Below, piece by piece: positions 1 to 9,392 of a DNA stretch of 64,000 bases. Below the pieces are notes generated by a model. That model was not told where the DNA came from, made no database searches, and saw nothing but the letters and a program-made list of their open reading frames with translations. Numbering within the stretch: the stretch's first letter is position 1; every line of letters starts with the position of its first letter. Source of the stretch: SHZI01 sp040080965 (lineage in GTDB: Bacteria; Pseudomonadota; Gammaproteobacteria; Steroidobacterales; GCA-2729495); assembly GCA_040080965.1 (NCBI GenBank), contig JBEBHH010000004.1, positions 1-64,000 on the forward strand, given 5' to 3'. A program made the position numbers and the translations under genes.

Positions 1-548
1 CAGAGAACGGCGTGCGTCGCGAGGGCGTACTCGTCCGGGCAGTTCTCGGCCCGGACCTCCGGCACCAGGTTGTCGCCCACGAGCCAGCCGAAGCGGTCCG
101 GGTCGCTGCCCACGAGCAGGCACAGGATGCGCGCCGCCCGGCGCGCGCTGAGGTCGTGCTGGGCCCAGTAGATCAGGTCCGGGTTCGCGACCTCCAGGCC
201 GCCCCGCCAGGTCAGGACATTGCCGACGGCGGCCATGCCGAGCCGGCGGGAGAACGCGTGGGGATCCGGGTCCGTGGCGGCCGTCGCCCGCTCGGCGAAA
301 ATCAGCACACCGGCAGCCAGGGTGTCGGCCGAGTTCTCCTCGAGCCCCAGGATCGGGACCTGGAAGTCGCGGATGATCGCGTGGCCGAACTCGTGGGCGA
401 GCACGAAGACGGTGTTGCCGACGAGGAACTCGGTGGCGGCGGCCGGATCGGGTGCCGGGGGCGGCGGCTTCGGCGCCGCCGCGCTGACGGACAGCCCCAG
501 CAGGAGGCCGAGGGCGAACAGGCAGCCCGGGTTGGCGCGACGTGCCAT
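1..548 (-). CDS. DUF4344-type putative zinc metallopeptidase, C-terminus cut by window edge
   Basis: The reading frame runs off the left edge, so only about 182 N-terminal residues are visible. An ATG at 548 is followed by a short hydrophobic signal segment (about residues 10-25) and a Pro/Ala-rich linker. The zinc-binding motif HEFGH lies at residues 52-56 in the context NTVFVLAHEFGHAII. A downstream acidic stretch, GLEENSAD, may supply the third ligand. The motif and its position fit the DUF4344 family of exported putative peptidases; the substrate is unknown. It lies 40 bases downstream of the AsmA gene on the same strand and could be the last gene of that operon. Family call fairly sure, function not. 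Confidence 0.72.
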   Translation of the reverse strand, partial: MARRANPGCLFALGLLLGLSVSAAAPKPPPPAPDPAAATEFLVGNTVFVLAHEFGHAIIRDFQVPILGLEENSADTLAAGVLIFAERATAATDPDPHAFSRRLGMAAVGNVLTWRGGLEVANPDLIYWAQHDLSARRAARILCLLVGSDPDRFGWLVGDNLVPEVRAENCPDEYALATHAVL

Positions 549-588
549 AGGCCCGGCATTCTAGACGAGGTCGGTCAGGCGCGGACGG

Positions 589-3500
589 TCACCGCTTGCT
601 GCGCGGCCAGGGGATCAGTGTCTTGCGGCCGGCCGGCGCACCCGCTTCCAGACGGGCGGACTCCGCCGCCGCCACCGCGCAGGGATCATCGGCGCGGAAC
701 ATCCGGTCCCACACGCCCTTGGCGAGGATCGAGATGCCGGCCGTCGCCACCGCGGCGCCGCCGGTGAAGAGGACACCCTTCGGATCGACACCCACGCCCG
801 GATCCGCGAGCGAGCCGGTGATCTTCATGTAGGGATTGACGATCTCGGCGACCGTGACATCCACGCGCCCGCGCCGGGGGGCGGTGCTCAGATAGAAGTT
901 GATGGCCTCCGTGCGGAGGTCGATCGAACCGTGGGCGATCACGTTGACCTTCTCCGCCTGCATGACCAGGGCCGGGCTGGTCTGCACCAGGCCATCCCTG
1001 GCATCGGCGAAGACGGCCAGGCATTGCACTTTGGCAGTGTCACGGGCCGCGACACCCGGCATCACCGCCGCCGTGAGGTCCCGCCAGAGGCTGCCGAACA
1101 GGGCGCTGACGCTCCGCGACGGCACGGCGCCGGCGCCCGTGGTCAGGCGCAGCCTGCCATCCAGTGACTGGGCCAGTTCGCGCCAGGTGGCGCCCTTGCC
1201 GGCCAGCTCCAGGGCGATCTCCGCACGCGGCCGCGCCGCCCGCTGGGCTGGCGTCTCGCTCAGCCTTGCGAGCACCACCCGGGTACCGCTCGCCGTGAGC
1301 CGTACGGATGCTCCGCCAGACTGCTGCTCGATGTTCCCCCGGAGGGTCAGCCGGCCGTCGGGTGGCGCCTTGAGTTCGAGCGAGTCCAACGCAAGATTGC
1401 CATCCTTGAGTTGGGCAGAAAGGCGGAGGTCGTCCAGGGCCACGGTCGCGACCAGCGCCCGGTTCGCCCGGATCGCGAACGACCCGTCGAGGCGGTTGAG
1501 CCAGGCGAGCGGAATCGTCGTGTCCGGGATCAGCCGCGGATTCGTCCGGCGCCGCACAGGCCCTGAAGGCGAACCGGGAGGCGTGACGCCGGCGGCTTCG
1601 GCGTTGCCCAGGTACGGCGTGAGGTCGAGCAGGTCGGAGCGGAAATCCACGTCCAGCACGGGTCGCTGTTGCTCCGGCAGGTCGAGCTGCAGGTGGCCGT
1701 CGAAATCGGTCGGGCCGAGCCGGCCCGTCGCCCGCTCGACCTTGAACGCGGTCGGCGTGCCGGTGAATTCGGCAGTCACGTCGAATTCCTGGGCCGGCAG
1801 GTCCAAGGCGACGAGCCGGCCGGCGGCCGCCAGGTCGGTGGCCTTCGCGGTCACCTTCAGCATCGTCGCGGAGAAGTCCGGTGCCCAGTCGAGCTTGCCA
1901 CTGGCAGTGACGCTCGCCCCCGGGGTATTGAACTCCGCCTCGTCGAGCTGCCAGGCGCCGCCCTGGGCCTGGCCGCGCACGCGCAGGTCGAAGGGCACGG
2001 CGGCCACCCGTGCGGAGCCGAGCCGGGGCAGGAATCGCGAGACGTCCCTGCCCTTCGCCGTCACGCGGAAGTCGCCGCGAACCGCGCTGAGCGGCAGTTC
2101 GATGTCGGCATCCACCGTCCCCTGCGCGCCCGCGGCAGCCACCTGCACCCGGGTCAGCTTGATGCGCTTTGGTGTCAGTGCGAGCCCGCCCGCCACGCGA
2201 AATTTCCCGCCGGGCAGCCTGTAGGCGGGCACGAGGCTGGCAAAGGCCTCGAGGCGCGGCCCCTCGATGACGAGATCCAGCGTGGTACCGAGCTTCGGCT
2301 TGTCGCCGATCCGGCCGGCCAGCTGCACGCTCGCCCCGGCGACGGTGCCCCGCACATCGTCGAGTCGTGATACCCGCGGCTCCCGGCGCAGGCGGCCGCG
2401 CAGGTCGAAGGCGCCGGCGGGCACCCCATCGAGGCGGAGTGCCGCGCCGAGCTTCCTGAGGTCGGGGCCGGCGAGGCTCCATGTGACATCGGTGCCGGGG
2501 CCGAGCGGCTCCCGGGCGATGCGGCCGTCGAGCCCGAGGTTGTCACGCCCGGCACGCATTTTCCCCTGGCGGATTACCGCGCCGTCAGCCGTCCACTCGA
2601 AATTGCCAGTGGCGGCGAAGTCGACGGCCGGAAGGCCCTTTGCACCCGCCAGTTCGCCCACGCGAGCCAGGCTCGGACCGGACGCGTCAAACGCCAGGCG
2701 GGTTCCGTGGTAGTCGGGACTGGCGCCGAGGGGGCCCGACACCTTCAGCAGGCCAAGCGCCGTCCTGGACTGGACATCGATGAGTTCGGCATCGCCGCCA
2801 GTCCTTACCGTGCCGGAGATGTCGAACGCGCCGTTGACGCCTGCCGGCAGGTGGAGCAGTTCGCGGAAGCGCGCCAGCTCGGAGCCCGCGAAGCTGAAGC
2901 GCAGGTCATTGCCGGCCAGTGCCGTGAACTGGCTGATGGTGCCGCTGACTTCAGCACGACTGTCCGCGATCGTGAGCGTCGCGTCGCTGATCCTGACGGC
3001 GTCTCCGGCCCGCTCGACGTCGGCCGTGAGCCTGAACGGCTCGGCGGGTAGCTGGTCGATCCCGGCAAGGCCCCCCGCGAAGCCGAGGTCGGGACCGGAG
3101 AGCTCCAGTTGCGTGCGGACCTTGCGCATCTCCGCCGGATCGGCCAGCTCGCCGCGCAGCTGGATCCTGAATTGCCCGACCTCGCCCGCCAGCTCCGCCA
3201 GGACTCCCGTGCCGTCAGCTGACGGCCGCACGCTGCCGTTCATCACCAGCGGGCCGGACCCCAGGTTCCGCACGCCGAACCGGGTCGTGAGGTACTCCGC
3301 GCCCGGGCCGCGGATCTTCAGGTCGAGTGTCGTCGCGACGGGCCGAGCGATGTCATCCACGAGCAGGTCCAGGCCCACGTCGAGCTCGCCAAGGCTTCCC
3401 TCCAGCGCCGCACTGAAGTCCCGGCCGGCCACGAGCGCCTGGAAGGGACCGGCCCGTACCTCCAGCGCGACCGGTTCGCCGTTGGCGGATCCCCGCCCGG

Positions 3501-4065
3501 CCAGGCCAAGCATGCCGCCCTCCACGCGCCGCTGTTCCAGTGTGTCGAAGCGCAGGTCCAGCGGACGATCGAGACGCGGCCCGATAAACTGCACGCGGGC
3601 GCCCGGCAACGACACGCCCTCCACCACCACCGGCAGCGACTCGGGCCAGGTGAACTTCTCCTCGGTGGCATCGGGGGCGAACTGCCAGTTGCTGGCGCCA
3701 TCGGCGCGGCGCTCGAGCAGCAGGTCGAGCCCCTCGATCCCGATCCGGCGCACGATCACCGGACGCCTGAAGAGCGAGGCCGTGTCGATCTCGACGGTGA
3801 GCCGGCCGATGAGCAGCATGTCGCTGCGGCTGCCCCAGTCCACGTTGGCCAGCCGCAGGCCGCTGGCGCTGAGCTTCAGCGTGCGTCCCGCCCGGATCGA
3901 CACCGGCCCGTCGATGGCGAGCGGCCTCTGCAGCACTTCGCTGGCCCAGCGGGTCAGCGGCTGGCTCAGGCCGCCAAGATCCAGCGTGAAGAGCGCCAGC
4001 GTCGCTCCGGCGCCGAGCAACAGGACGGCGACCAGCGCCGCCAGGAATACACGGCCAGGCCTCAT
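589..4065 (-). CDS. AsmA family protein
   Basis: A protein of 1158 residues. It has one N-terminal membrane anchor (about residues 6-28), a long beta-rich periplasmic region, and the conserved C-terminal AsmA segment (about 960-1110) with the pattern SIDLRTEAINFYLSTAP. AsmA/YhdP/TamB-like proteins are anchored in the inner membrane and are implicated in moving phospholipids to the outer membrane and in its assembly. The ATG overlaps the stop of the upstream patatin/Omp85 gene by four bases (ATGA, 4062-4065), so the two are probably translationally coupled. Length and domain order are normal for the larger members. The link to lipid homeostasis is family knowledge plus context. Confidence 0.88.
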   Translation of the reverse strand: MRPGRVFLAALVAVLLLGAGATLALFTLDLGGLSQPLTRWASEVLQRPLAIDGPVSIRAGRTLKLSASGLRLANVDWGSRSDMLLIGRLTVEIDTASLFRRPVIVRRIGIEGLDLLLERRADGASNWQFAPDATEEKFTWPESLPVVVEGVSLPGARVQFIGPRLDRPLDLRFDTLEQRRVEGGMLGLAGRGSANGEPVALEVRAGPFQALVAGRDFSAALEGSLGELDVGLDLLVDDIARPVATTLDLKIRGPGAEYLTTRFGVRNLGSGPLVMNGSVRPSADGTGVLAELAGEVGQFRIQLRGELADPAEMRKVRTQLELSGPDLGFAGGLAGIDQLPAEPFRLTADVERAGDAVRISDATLTIADSRAEVSGTISQFTALAGNDLRFSFAGSELARFRELLHLPAGVNGAFDISGTVRTGGDAELIDVQSRTALGLLKVSGPLGASPDYHGTRLAFDASGPSLARVGELAGAKGLPAVDFAATGNFEWTADGAVIRQGKMRAGRDNLGLDGRIAREPLGPGTDVTWSLAGPDLRKLGAALRLDGVPAGAFDLRGRLRREPRVSRLDDVRGTVAGASVQLAGRIGDKPKLGTTLDLVIEGPRLEAFASLVPAYRLPGGKFRVAGGLALTPKRIKLTRVQVAAAGAQGTVDADIELPLSAVRGDFRVTAKGRDVSRFLPRLGSARVAAVPFDLRVRGQAQGGAWQLDEAEFNTPGASVTASGKLDWAPDFSATMLKVTAKATDLAAAGRLVALDLPAQEFDVTAEFTGTPTAFKVERATGRLGPTDFDGHLQLDLPEQQRPVLDVDFRSDLLDLTPYLGNAEAAGVTPPGSPSGPVRRRTNPRLIPDTTIPLAWLNRLDGSFAIRANRALVATVALDDLRLSAQLKDGNLALDSLELKAPPDGRLTLRGNIEQQSGGASVRLTASGTRVVLARLSETPAQRAARPRAEIALELAGKGATWRELAQSLDGRLRLTTGAGAVPSRSVSALFGSLWRDLTAAVMPGVAARDTAKVQCLAVFADARDGLVQTSPALVMQAEKVNVIAHGSIDLRTEAINFYLSTAPRRGRVDVTVAEIVNPYMKITGSLADPGVGVDPKGVLFTGGAAVATAGISILAKGVWDRMFRADDPCAVAAAESARLEAGAPAGRKTLIPWPRSKR

Positions 4066-6356
4066 CGGATCTCGTCGAGGATCGATCCTTCGGCGATGGG
4101 CCGGCCGATGGCGATCTGGAGCTGGACGCTGCCGTTGTCCACCCAGCCCAGCGAGAGGATGAACGGACCCACCGGCGTGCGGCCTCCCACCGAGCCCGAC
4201 ACCCCATAAAGTGCGCCGTCGGCAACGTCATCGATGCGGTCGCCCATGCGGCCGCCCTGGAGCCGGAGGCCCGCGTAGAGCGCCTGGCCGAACAGCGACT
4301 GGATGTCTGCCATCTTCCAGTAATAGCTCGATCCGGCGAACCAGTAGCTGGAACCCCGCAACTCACCGCGCTGCAGGCCGGGGAACGTCCGGATGCCGCC
4401 GAGCTGGAACTCCTGCGGCGCGGAGAGCTCGCCGGATAGTTCGTCGCCACCGCCGAATATCAGGCTCAGCGCGTCGCCCCGGAACGGAAACGACTTGGTG
4501 ATCACGCCCTCCACGAGGCCGTAGTCCTGGTCGCCGCCGAACCCGGAACCCGAGCTCACCAGACGGGCATTGACGAAGGTGCCGCTGGTTGGCAGCGCGA
4601 CCGAGTTGCGGGTGTCATAGACAAAGCGCAGCTGCAGATTCGAGTCCGCCTCCCGCTCGCCCTCCGGGAGGACTGTCGGGCCGGTGTCCAGCTCCGTCTC
4701 GAACCAGCCGCTGCGCACCCCGAACCGGAGCTGGGACCGGGTGTCGAAGTTCATCCCGACGTCCACCTGGCCGTAGAGCTCGCTGATGATGTAGCGGGCG
4801 ACACGGTCGCCATCCGAATAGATGTTCTCGAAATTCCGCTCGAACCGGGCAAGGGGCTGCACGAAGAAGCGCTGCGGGACGTCGAACGGCTGGTAGAAAT
4901 CGGTTTCCAGGAGCCACTGCTCGCCGATCTGGAACCCGCTGTGCCACTCGCCGCCGCGGGAATTCATCCAGGTCCGGTTGTGATCGAAGCGCAGCAGGGC
5001 CTCGATACCGCCGTCCGCATCGCCGGCCAGCCCCACGTCGAAGCGGAAGAAGTCCGGGCCCCAGGACTTCTCCACGGGTGTGATCTCGAGCACCCTGGCG
5101 TCGGCGGGGCCGGTCTGCTTGTACGACACCCGCTCGAAATCGCCGAGCGCGTAGATCCGGCCAGTGTCCTCCAGGAGCTCGGACCGTGTAGCCACCTCGC
5201 CGGGCTTCAGGCTCGTCAACTGCGCGCGGACGTAGTCGGGATTCACGCGCTGGAGACCCTTGATCTCAACGCCGGCCAGCCGTACGGATTGTGCGCCTTC
5301 CCGCGACACCGACTGGCGCCAGGCCAGGTACTGGTCCTCGGGCAGCGACAGCCGCGACAGCTGTTCCTCCATCTTGAGCGCCGCTTCCCGGCCGAGCGGC
5401 ACCGCATCGGGAACACGGTCGAAAGCGGCGGAGCCGATATCGCCCATCGGCACCACGATGCTCACGTCCCGCTCCGTGAGCGTCGCGATCTGGGCCTTCT
5501 GGTTCGCATCAATCATCACGTCCAGTGACCGGCCGGCCAGGGTCAATGCGGAGCTGAAGTCCTCGGCTTTCGGCGGCGGCGACGCCAGCGACACGGCGAT
5601 CACCACATCGGCGCAGAGGTCCCGCGCGATGTCCACCGGCAGGTTGCGCATCATGCCGCCATCGGACAGTACCTTGTCACCCAGGACCACGGGCGAGAAT
5701 GCGCCCGGCACCGCCATGCTGGCCCGCATGGCGACGGAGAGATCGCCGCCCTCGAGCACCACCATCTCGCCGCCCAGCATGTCCGTGGCCACGGCCCGGA
5801 ATGGGATTGGCAGCTCATCGAAATCGTCGGTGTACCGGGCCTGCGCCACGAGGCCGCGGATGACGTCCTCGATGTCCTGGGTCTTCAGCAGCCCGCTCGC
5901 GGTCTTCAGCGAGCCGTCCTTGATCCCGAGGTCGAGGTTATTGGTGTACGTGATGCCGGCGAGCTTCCGGTGTATGGGCGTCCGGTCCCGGAGGCCCTCG
6001 GTGCCGACCGTCTTTGACCAGTTGATGGCGAGCACGGCCTTTTCGATATCCTCGGGCGGCATGCCGGAGGCAAAGGTGCCGCCCACGAGGGCGCCCATGC
6101 TGGTGCCCGTCACGCAGTCCACCGGGATGCGCAGTTCCTCGAGCACCCGGAGCACGCCGATGTGGGCCGCGCCCTTGGCGCCGCCGCCGCCGAGCACGAG
6201 GCCGATGCGGGGGCGGTTGAGGGGTGGCCGGTCCGCAGCCGGGGCCGCGACAGCGCCCGGGGCAGCAACCTGGGCTGTCGCCTGGAACGCGACGAGGAGT
6301 CCCAGGGCCGGCAAACCGGCCCGCGACGCGCAGGCATTGAGCCGTGACATTGTCAT
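4062..6356 (-). CDS. Patatin-like phospholipase fused to Omp85/BamA-type barrel (PlpD-like, type Vd)
   Basis: The chosen start, ATG at 6356, gives 764 residues with a signal peptide of about 30. It overlaps the preceding gene as ATGA, with GAGGG upstream. Residues 50-300 form a patatin domain: oxyanion loop GGGGAKG (56-62), nucleophile motif GTSMG (Ser86), and the catalytic Asp in SDGGM (Asp232). About 355-435 look like one POTRA domain, and the rest is a bacterial surface-antigen beta-barrel. This is the PlpD layout, in which a lipase is exported by its own barrel. The catalytic dyad is intact, so an active phospholipase A is likely; whether it faces the cell surface is inferred. AsmA follows directly. 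Confidence 0.88.
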   Translation of the reverse strand: MTMSRLNACASRAGLPALGLLVAFQATAQVAAPGAVAAPAADRPPLNRPRIGLVLGGGGAKGAAHIGVLRVLEELRIPVDCVTGTSMGALVGGTFASGMPPEDIEKAVLAINWSKTVGTEGLRDRTPIHRKLAGITYTNNLDLGIKDGSLKTASGLLKTQDIEDVIRGLVAQARYTDDFDELPIPFRAVATDMLGGEMVVLEGGDLSVAMRASMAVPGAFSPVVLGDKVLSDGGMMRNLPVDIARDLCADVVIAVSLASPPPKAEDFSSALTLAGRSLDVMIDANQKAQIATLTERDVSIVVPMGDIGSAAFDRVPDAVPLGREAALKMEEQLSRLSLPEDQYLAWRQSVSREGAQSVRLAGVEIKGLQRVNPDYVRAQLTSLKPGEVATRSELLEDTGRIYALGDFERVSYKQTGPADARVLEITPVEKSWGPDFFRFDVGLAGDADGGIEALLRFDHNRTWMNSRGGEWHSGFQIGEQWLLETDFYQPFDVPQRFFVQPLARFERNFENIYSDGDRVARYIISELYGQVDVGMNFDTRSQLRFGVRSGWFETELDTGPTVLPEGEREADSNLQLRFVYDTRNSVALPTSGTFVNARLVSSGSGFGGDQDYGLVEGVITKSFPFRGDALSLIFGGGDELSGELSAPQEFQLGGIRTFPGLQRGELRGSSYWFAGSSYYWKMADIQSLFGQALYAGLRLQGGRMGDRIDDVADGALYGVSGSVGGRTPVGPFILSLGWVDNGSVQLQIAIGRPIAEGSILDEIR

Positions 6357-6973
6357 GTGGAAACCCTCATTTCGTCCTGGCGCCGATCCTGGCCGGTGCG
6401 CATGGCGGCGACCAGCTCGCCAGCCCCCTCGCCCCACTTCGTATACACCTTCATGACGTGGGTCAGTGGCACATCGATCCGGTGCACCCGGGCCGCCGGC
6501 AGGATGTACAGCGCCCCCGACACCGGCGTCGGGACGGAGGGCACGAGGACCACAAACTGCCCGTCGGGCAATTCCTCGACAATGAGGGCGGGAACCAGTG
6601 CATCTTCCAGCTCGACCAGGGCCGGCGCGAACGCTTCAGACGTTTCGTCGCCGCCGAGGCGCGTAACCAGGCCGCGCAACAGCTTGTAGCCCGGGATCTT
6701 CTCGAGCACCCGCCGCTGAAGCGCCCGCACGCCCCGCCCTCCAGGCCCGGTCCGGACGACGAGTCCCGCGGCGAAGCAGGCAACCAGCACGATCAGGATG
6801 GCGAGCACCTGGCGGAATTCCGCGGCCGCCGGCACCTGGGCGGTGACCGGCGCGATAAGACCCATCACGCCCGAGAAGGCCTTGAGGAGCAACAGTATTG
6901 CGAGGTAGACCGGCAGCAGCACAAGGATTCCGCCGATCAGGGTCGTCCGGGTGAATTCGGCCAGCGCCTTCAT
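6353..6973 (-). CDS. DUF502 family inner-membrane protein
   Basis: A protein of 206 residues, typical for DUF502. Two transmembrane helices (about 10-35 and 55-78) are joined by a short loop. The family pattern GPGGRGVRALQRRVLEKIPGY follows, then a cytoplasmic or periplasmic beta-rich part with FVVLVPSVPTPVSGALYILP. The function of DUF502 is not established. Its stop overlaps the start of the patatin/Omp85 gene by four bases, making it the first gene of a coupled three-gene run with patatin/Omp85 and AsmA. That suggests a role at the envelope, possibly in lipid or barrel handling, but this is inference from context only. Confidence 0.85.
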   Translation of the reverse strand: MKALAEFTRTTLIGGILVLLPVYLAILLLLKAFSGVMGLIAPVTAQVPAAAEFRQVLAILIVLVACFAAGLVVRTGPGGRGVRALQRRVLEKIPGYKLLRGLVTRLGGDETSEAFAPALVELEDALVPALIVEELPDGQFVVLVPSVPTPVSGALYILPAARVHRIDVPLTHVMKVYTKWGEGAGELVAAMRTGQDRRQDEMRVST

Positions 6974-7039
6974 CAGCAGTCCTCCTCGGTGAAGTGTGAA
7001 TGATAGTCAGCCACTGAAGCGCTACCCTCGCCGGGCTCG

Positions 7040-7069
7040 GTGACAATGCCCGCCGGCACCGCCTAGACT
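7040..7069 (+). promoter_or_regulatory. Candidate sigma-70-type promoter for the 7105 gene
   Basis: GTGACA at 7040-7045 and TAGACT at 7064-7069 are separated by 18 bases. The gene starts 35 bases downstream with an AAAAGG-like ribosome site. The match is reasonable but short motifs arise by chance. Confidence 0.35.
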
Positions 7070-7104
7070 AGCGCCACTCAACCCACACTAAAAAGGCGCA
7101 AACC

Positions 7105-7641
7105 ATGAAATCCACCCTTCTTGCGGCGACCCTGGTGGCCAACGGCCTGGCTGCCCTGGCCCTGCCCTCCCTGGCGGCCGCCCAGGTCAACCCCACCTTC
7201 GCCGACCTGAGCGCGGCCACGGAAGAGGCCCGGACGATCATCCAGTCGGAGCGCAAGCTGCTCATCAGCCAGGGCCTGACCCTCACCGCCGAGGAAGGCA
7301 ACGCATTCTGGCCCGTCTACGACAGGTACATGCTGGACATGAAGTCCGCCGGCGACCTGCGGGTGAAGGTGATCACGGACTACGCCGCCAGCTACGGCAA
7401 CCTGAACGACGACACGGCCCGCCAGCTCATCAGCGACATGCTGGATTACCAGGAGAAGGTGATCAAGGTCCGCAAGGGCTACCTGCGCAAGTTCCGCAAG
7501 GCGATTCCCGAGACCAAGCTGGCCCGGTTCTACCAGATCGAGAACAAGCTGGATGCAATCACCAACTTCGTGCTCGCCGACCAGATCCCCCTGGTGCCCG
7601 AGGCCCCGTCCTCCCAGCCGATCACGCCGCCGGCCCCCTGA
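7105..7641 (+). CDS. Exported helical protein of unknown function
   Basis: A protein of 178 residues with a clear signal peptide (MKSTLLAATLVANGLAALAL, cleavage near AAAQ at 23-27). The mature part is charged and mostly helical, with Lys/Arg-rich heptad-like stretches (about residues 95-140) and a Pro-rich tail. Length, export and helical content recall small periplasmic proteins of the Spy/CpxP kind, but I see no diagnostic LTxxQ motif, so no family is assigned. It is a single gene, divergent from the DUF502 operon and convergent with the MscS gene, with a strong hairpin right after its stop. Real gene with high likelihood; function unknown. Confidence 0.75.
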   Translation: MKSTLLAATLVANGLAALALPSLAAAQVNPTFADLSAATEEARTIIQSERKLLISQGLTLTAEEGNAFWPVYDRYMLDMKSAGDLRVKVITDYAASYGNLNDDTARQLISDMLDYQEKVIKVRKGYLRKFRKAIPETKLARFYQIENKLDAITNFVLADQIPLVPEAPSSQPITPPAP

Positions 7642-7647
7642 TGCCGG

Positions 7648-7674
7648 GGTCGCCTGCCCGTCGGGCAGGCGACC
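7648..7674. terminator. Hairpin between convergent genes
   Basis: A perfect 12-bp stem (GGTCGCCTGCCC at 7648-7659, complement at 7663-7674) with a three-base loop sits exactly between the stops at 7641 and 7680. There is no T-run on either side. It is best read as a bidirectional transcription terminator or an mRNA 3' stabiliser for both genes. Confidence 0.6.
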
Positions 7675-7679
7675 TGCGG

Positions 7680-9314
7680 TCAGGGCTTGCCGCCGGCATC
7701 GGGCGGCCGGGCGGGCGACTGGAACCACTGCTCGCGCGGCACCAGCTTCGGCGTCTCGGGATCACCCTCGTAGGCGGGCGTCATGATCTGCACGCCGTAC
7801 TCGTTGAACACGTCCAGGACGTTCTGGTGCAGCTCCGAGTAGGCCCGCACCAGCGCCTTCGCCTCGGCCTTGTAGACGTTCAGCTGGTACACGACTGCGA
7901 AGTCGCCCAGCTGCCGCTGGAGGACAAAGGGCGGCGGTTCCGTCATGAGCACCGGCGTGCGCGCCGCCGCCTCGAGCAGCATGGCGTGCACCTGGCGCCA
8001 GGGAACCTCGTAGCCAATGCCGACCTCGGTCTGCAGGATCAGGCCGCTCTCCCGGGACAGGGCGCTGTAGTTGATGACGTTCGTGTTGAGCAGGGTGCCG
8101 TTGGGAATCGTCACCTCCTCGTTGCGCACCGTGCGCAGGCGGATCGTCAGCAGCCGGATCTGGGAGACCGTGCCCGTCGTGTCACCCACCTTGATCATGT
8201 CCCCGACGCGGAGCACGCGGCCGAAGGTCGTGATGTACCCGGCGATGACGTTGGAGACGGATGACGAGGCGCCGAGCGACAGCACCAGGCCGGCAAACAC
8301 CGAGAGCCCCTGCAATGCCTCCGAGCCCGCGCCGGGCAGGTAGGGGTAAGCCATCACCAGCACGATGCCGACGACGAGTACGCGGACGATCTTGTAAGTG
8401 GCTATGGACCACTCGGGTTCGAACCCCGGCAGGCTGACAGTGCCCCGCTCCAGGGCGCCGAAGTACAGCCTCAGCATCCGGAGCCCGAAACGGGCCACCA
8501 GGAACAGCACCACCAGGAACAGCAGCTTGGGGATGTAGTCGGCGATGCCCACGAAAATGGTGGCGAGGGGGTCGAGCAGCAGTCCGGCCAGGTCATCGCT
8601 CAGCCAGCGGGTCCAGGGGAACTGGCCGAGCACCACCTCGAACCAGACGAAAAACAGGATCGCGATGGCGACGATGCGCGTCGTGACGATCGACCCGCGC
8701 ATGGCGCTCAGCATCGGCGCCACGCGCAGCACGTCGCCGACCTTGCCGTGCCCGGCCTGGGTGAGCGTGCCGTAGCGGCGTTCCAGGAGCGCGTCGAAGC
8801 GGCGGAACAGGAGAACCGTCAGCCAGATGGCCAGCACCAGCGCGCCGGTGGCGGCCAGGCTGACCAGCGCGCTGCGCCACAGCCGCTCGGGGCTGCGGTC
8901 GGCGCGGTAGCGGGTGATCGCCTCGGCAAACTGGACCTTGTGGGCGTTCGCCACCAGTGCCGGCGACGCACCTTCGCGCCGGGCATCCCCGTCCGTCACC
9001 AGCATGATCAGCCGTGTTCCCGCCCGGATTTCCAGTCCCTCGTTCCCGGGACCGGGCACGACGCCGAGCGCGTCCACGGCGATGTCGGGGTCACCGGCAA
9101 TGTCCTTGAGCCGCTGGGATATGGCTTCTGCCCGGTCCTGGGGCGTGCGTGACGAGATGCCGCCCACCGCCAGCAGGGTGCGGCCGTCCAGGCGCACCGG
9201 GGCTGTGGCCGCTTCAGCCGCGGCTTCGGCGACGACATCCTCGGCGCGGGCGTAGCCGGTCAGGGCCAGGCTGGCCAGCACGGCGATGGCGCAACTGACA
9301 AAGAACCTTCGCAT
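7680..9314 (-). CDS. MscS-family mechanosensitive channel
   Basis: The chosen ATG at 9314 has GGGAG seven bases upstream and begins directly with a signal peptide (MRRFFVSCAIAVLASLAL); a start 30 bases earlier would put ten extra residues before it. It gives 544 residues: a periplasmic N-terminal domain, about four or five transmembrane helices (from about residue 155), the pore region with the MscS signature GASSSVSNVIAGYITTFGRV, then the beta domain (RVGDMIKVGDTTGTVSQIRL) and the cytoplasmic cage. Members release solutes when membrane tension rises. The extended N-terminus resembles larger MscS-like proteins rather than minimal MscS. Family call secure; gating and ion preference unknown. 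Confidence 0.9.
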   Translation of the reverse strand: MRRFFVSCAIAVLASLALTGYARAEDVVAEAAAEAATAPVRLDGRTLLAVGGISSRTPQDRAEAISQRLKDIAGDPDIAVDALGVVPGPGNEGLEIRAGTRLIMLVTDGDARREGASPALVANAHKVQFAEAITRYRADRSPERLWRSALVSLAATGALVLAIWLTVLLFRRFDALLERRYGTLTQAGHGKVGDVLRVAPMLSAMRGSIVTTRIVAIAILFFVWFEVVLGQFPWTRWLSDDLAGLLLDPLATIFVGIADYIPKLLFLVVLFLVARFGLRMLRLYFGALERGTVSLPGFEPEWSIATYKIVRVLVVGIVLVMAYPYLPGAGSEALQGLSVFAGLVLSLGASSSVSNVIAGYITTFGRVLRVGDMIKVGDTTGTVSQIRLLTIRLRTVRNEEVTIPNGTLLNTNVINYSALSRESGLILQTEVGIGYEVPWRQVHAMLLEAAARTPVLMTEPPPFVLQRQLGDFAVVYQLNVYKAEAKALVRAYSELHQNVLDVFNEYGVQIMTPAYEGDPETPKLVPREQWFQSPARPPDAGGKP

Positions 9315-9392
9315 CAGGGCACTCCCAACCGTGCCGGTCGACACGGTGATAGTACCGGGACGGCGCCGTTTAGTTTGAAGTCCACGGACGAC

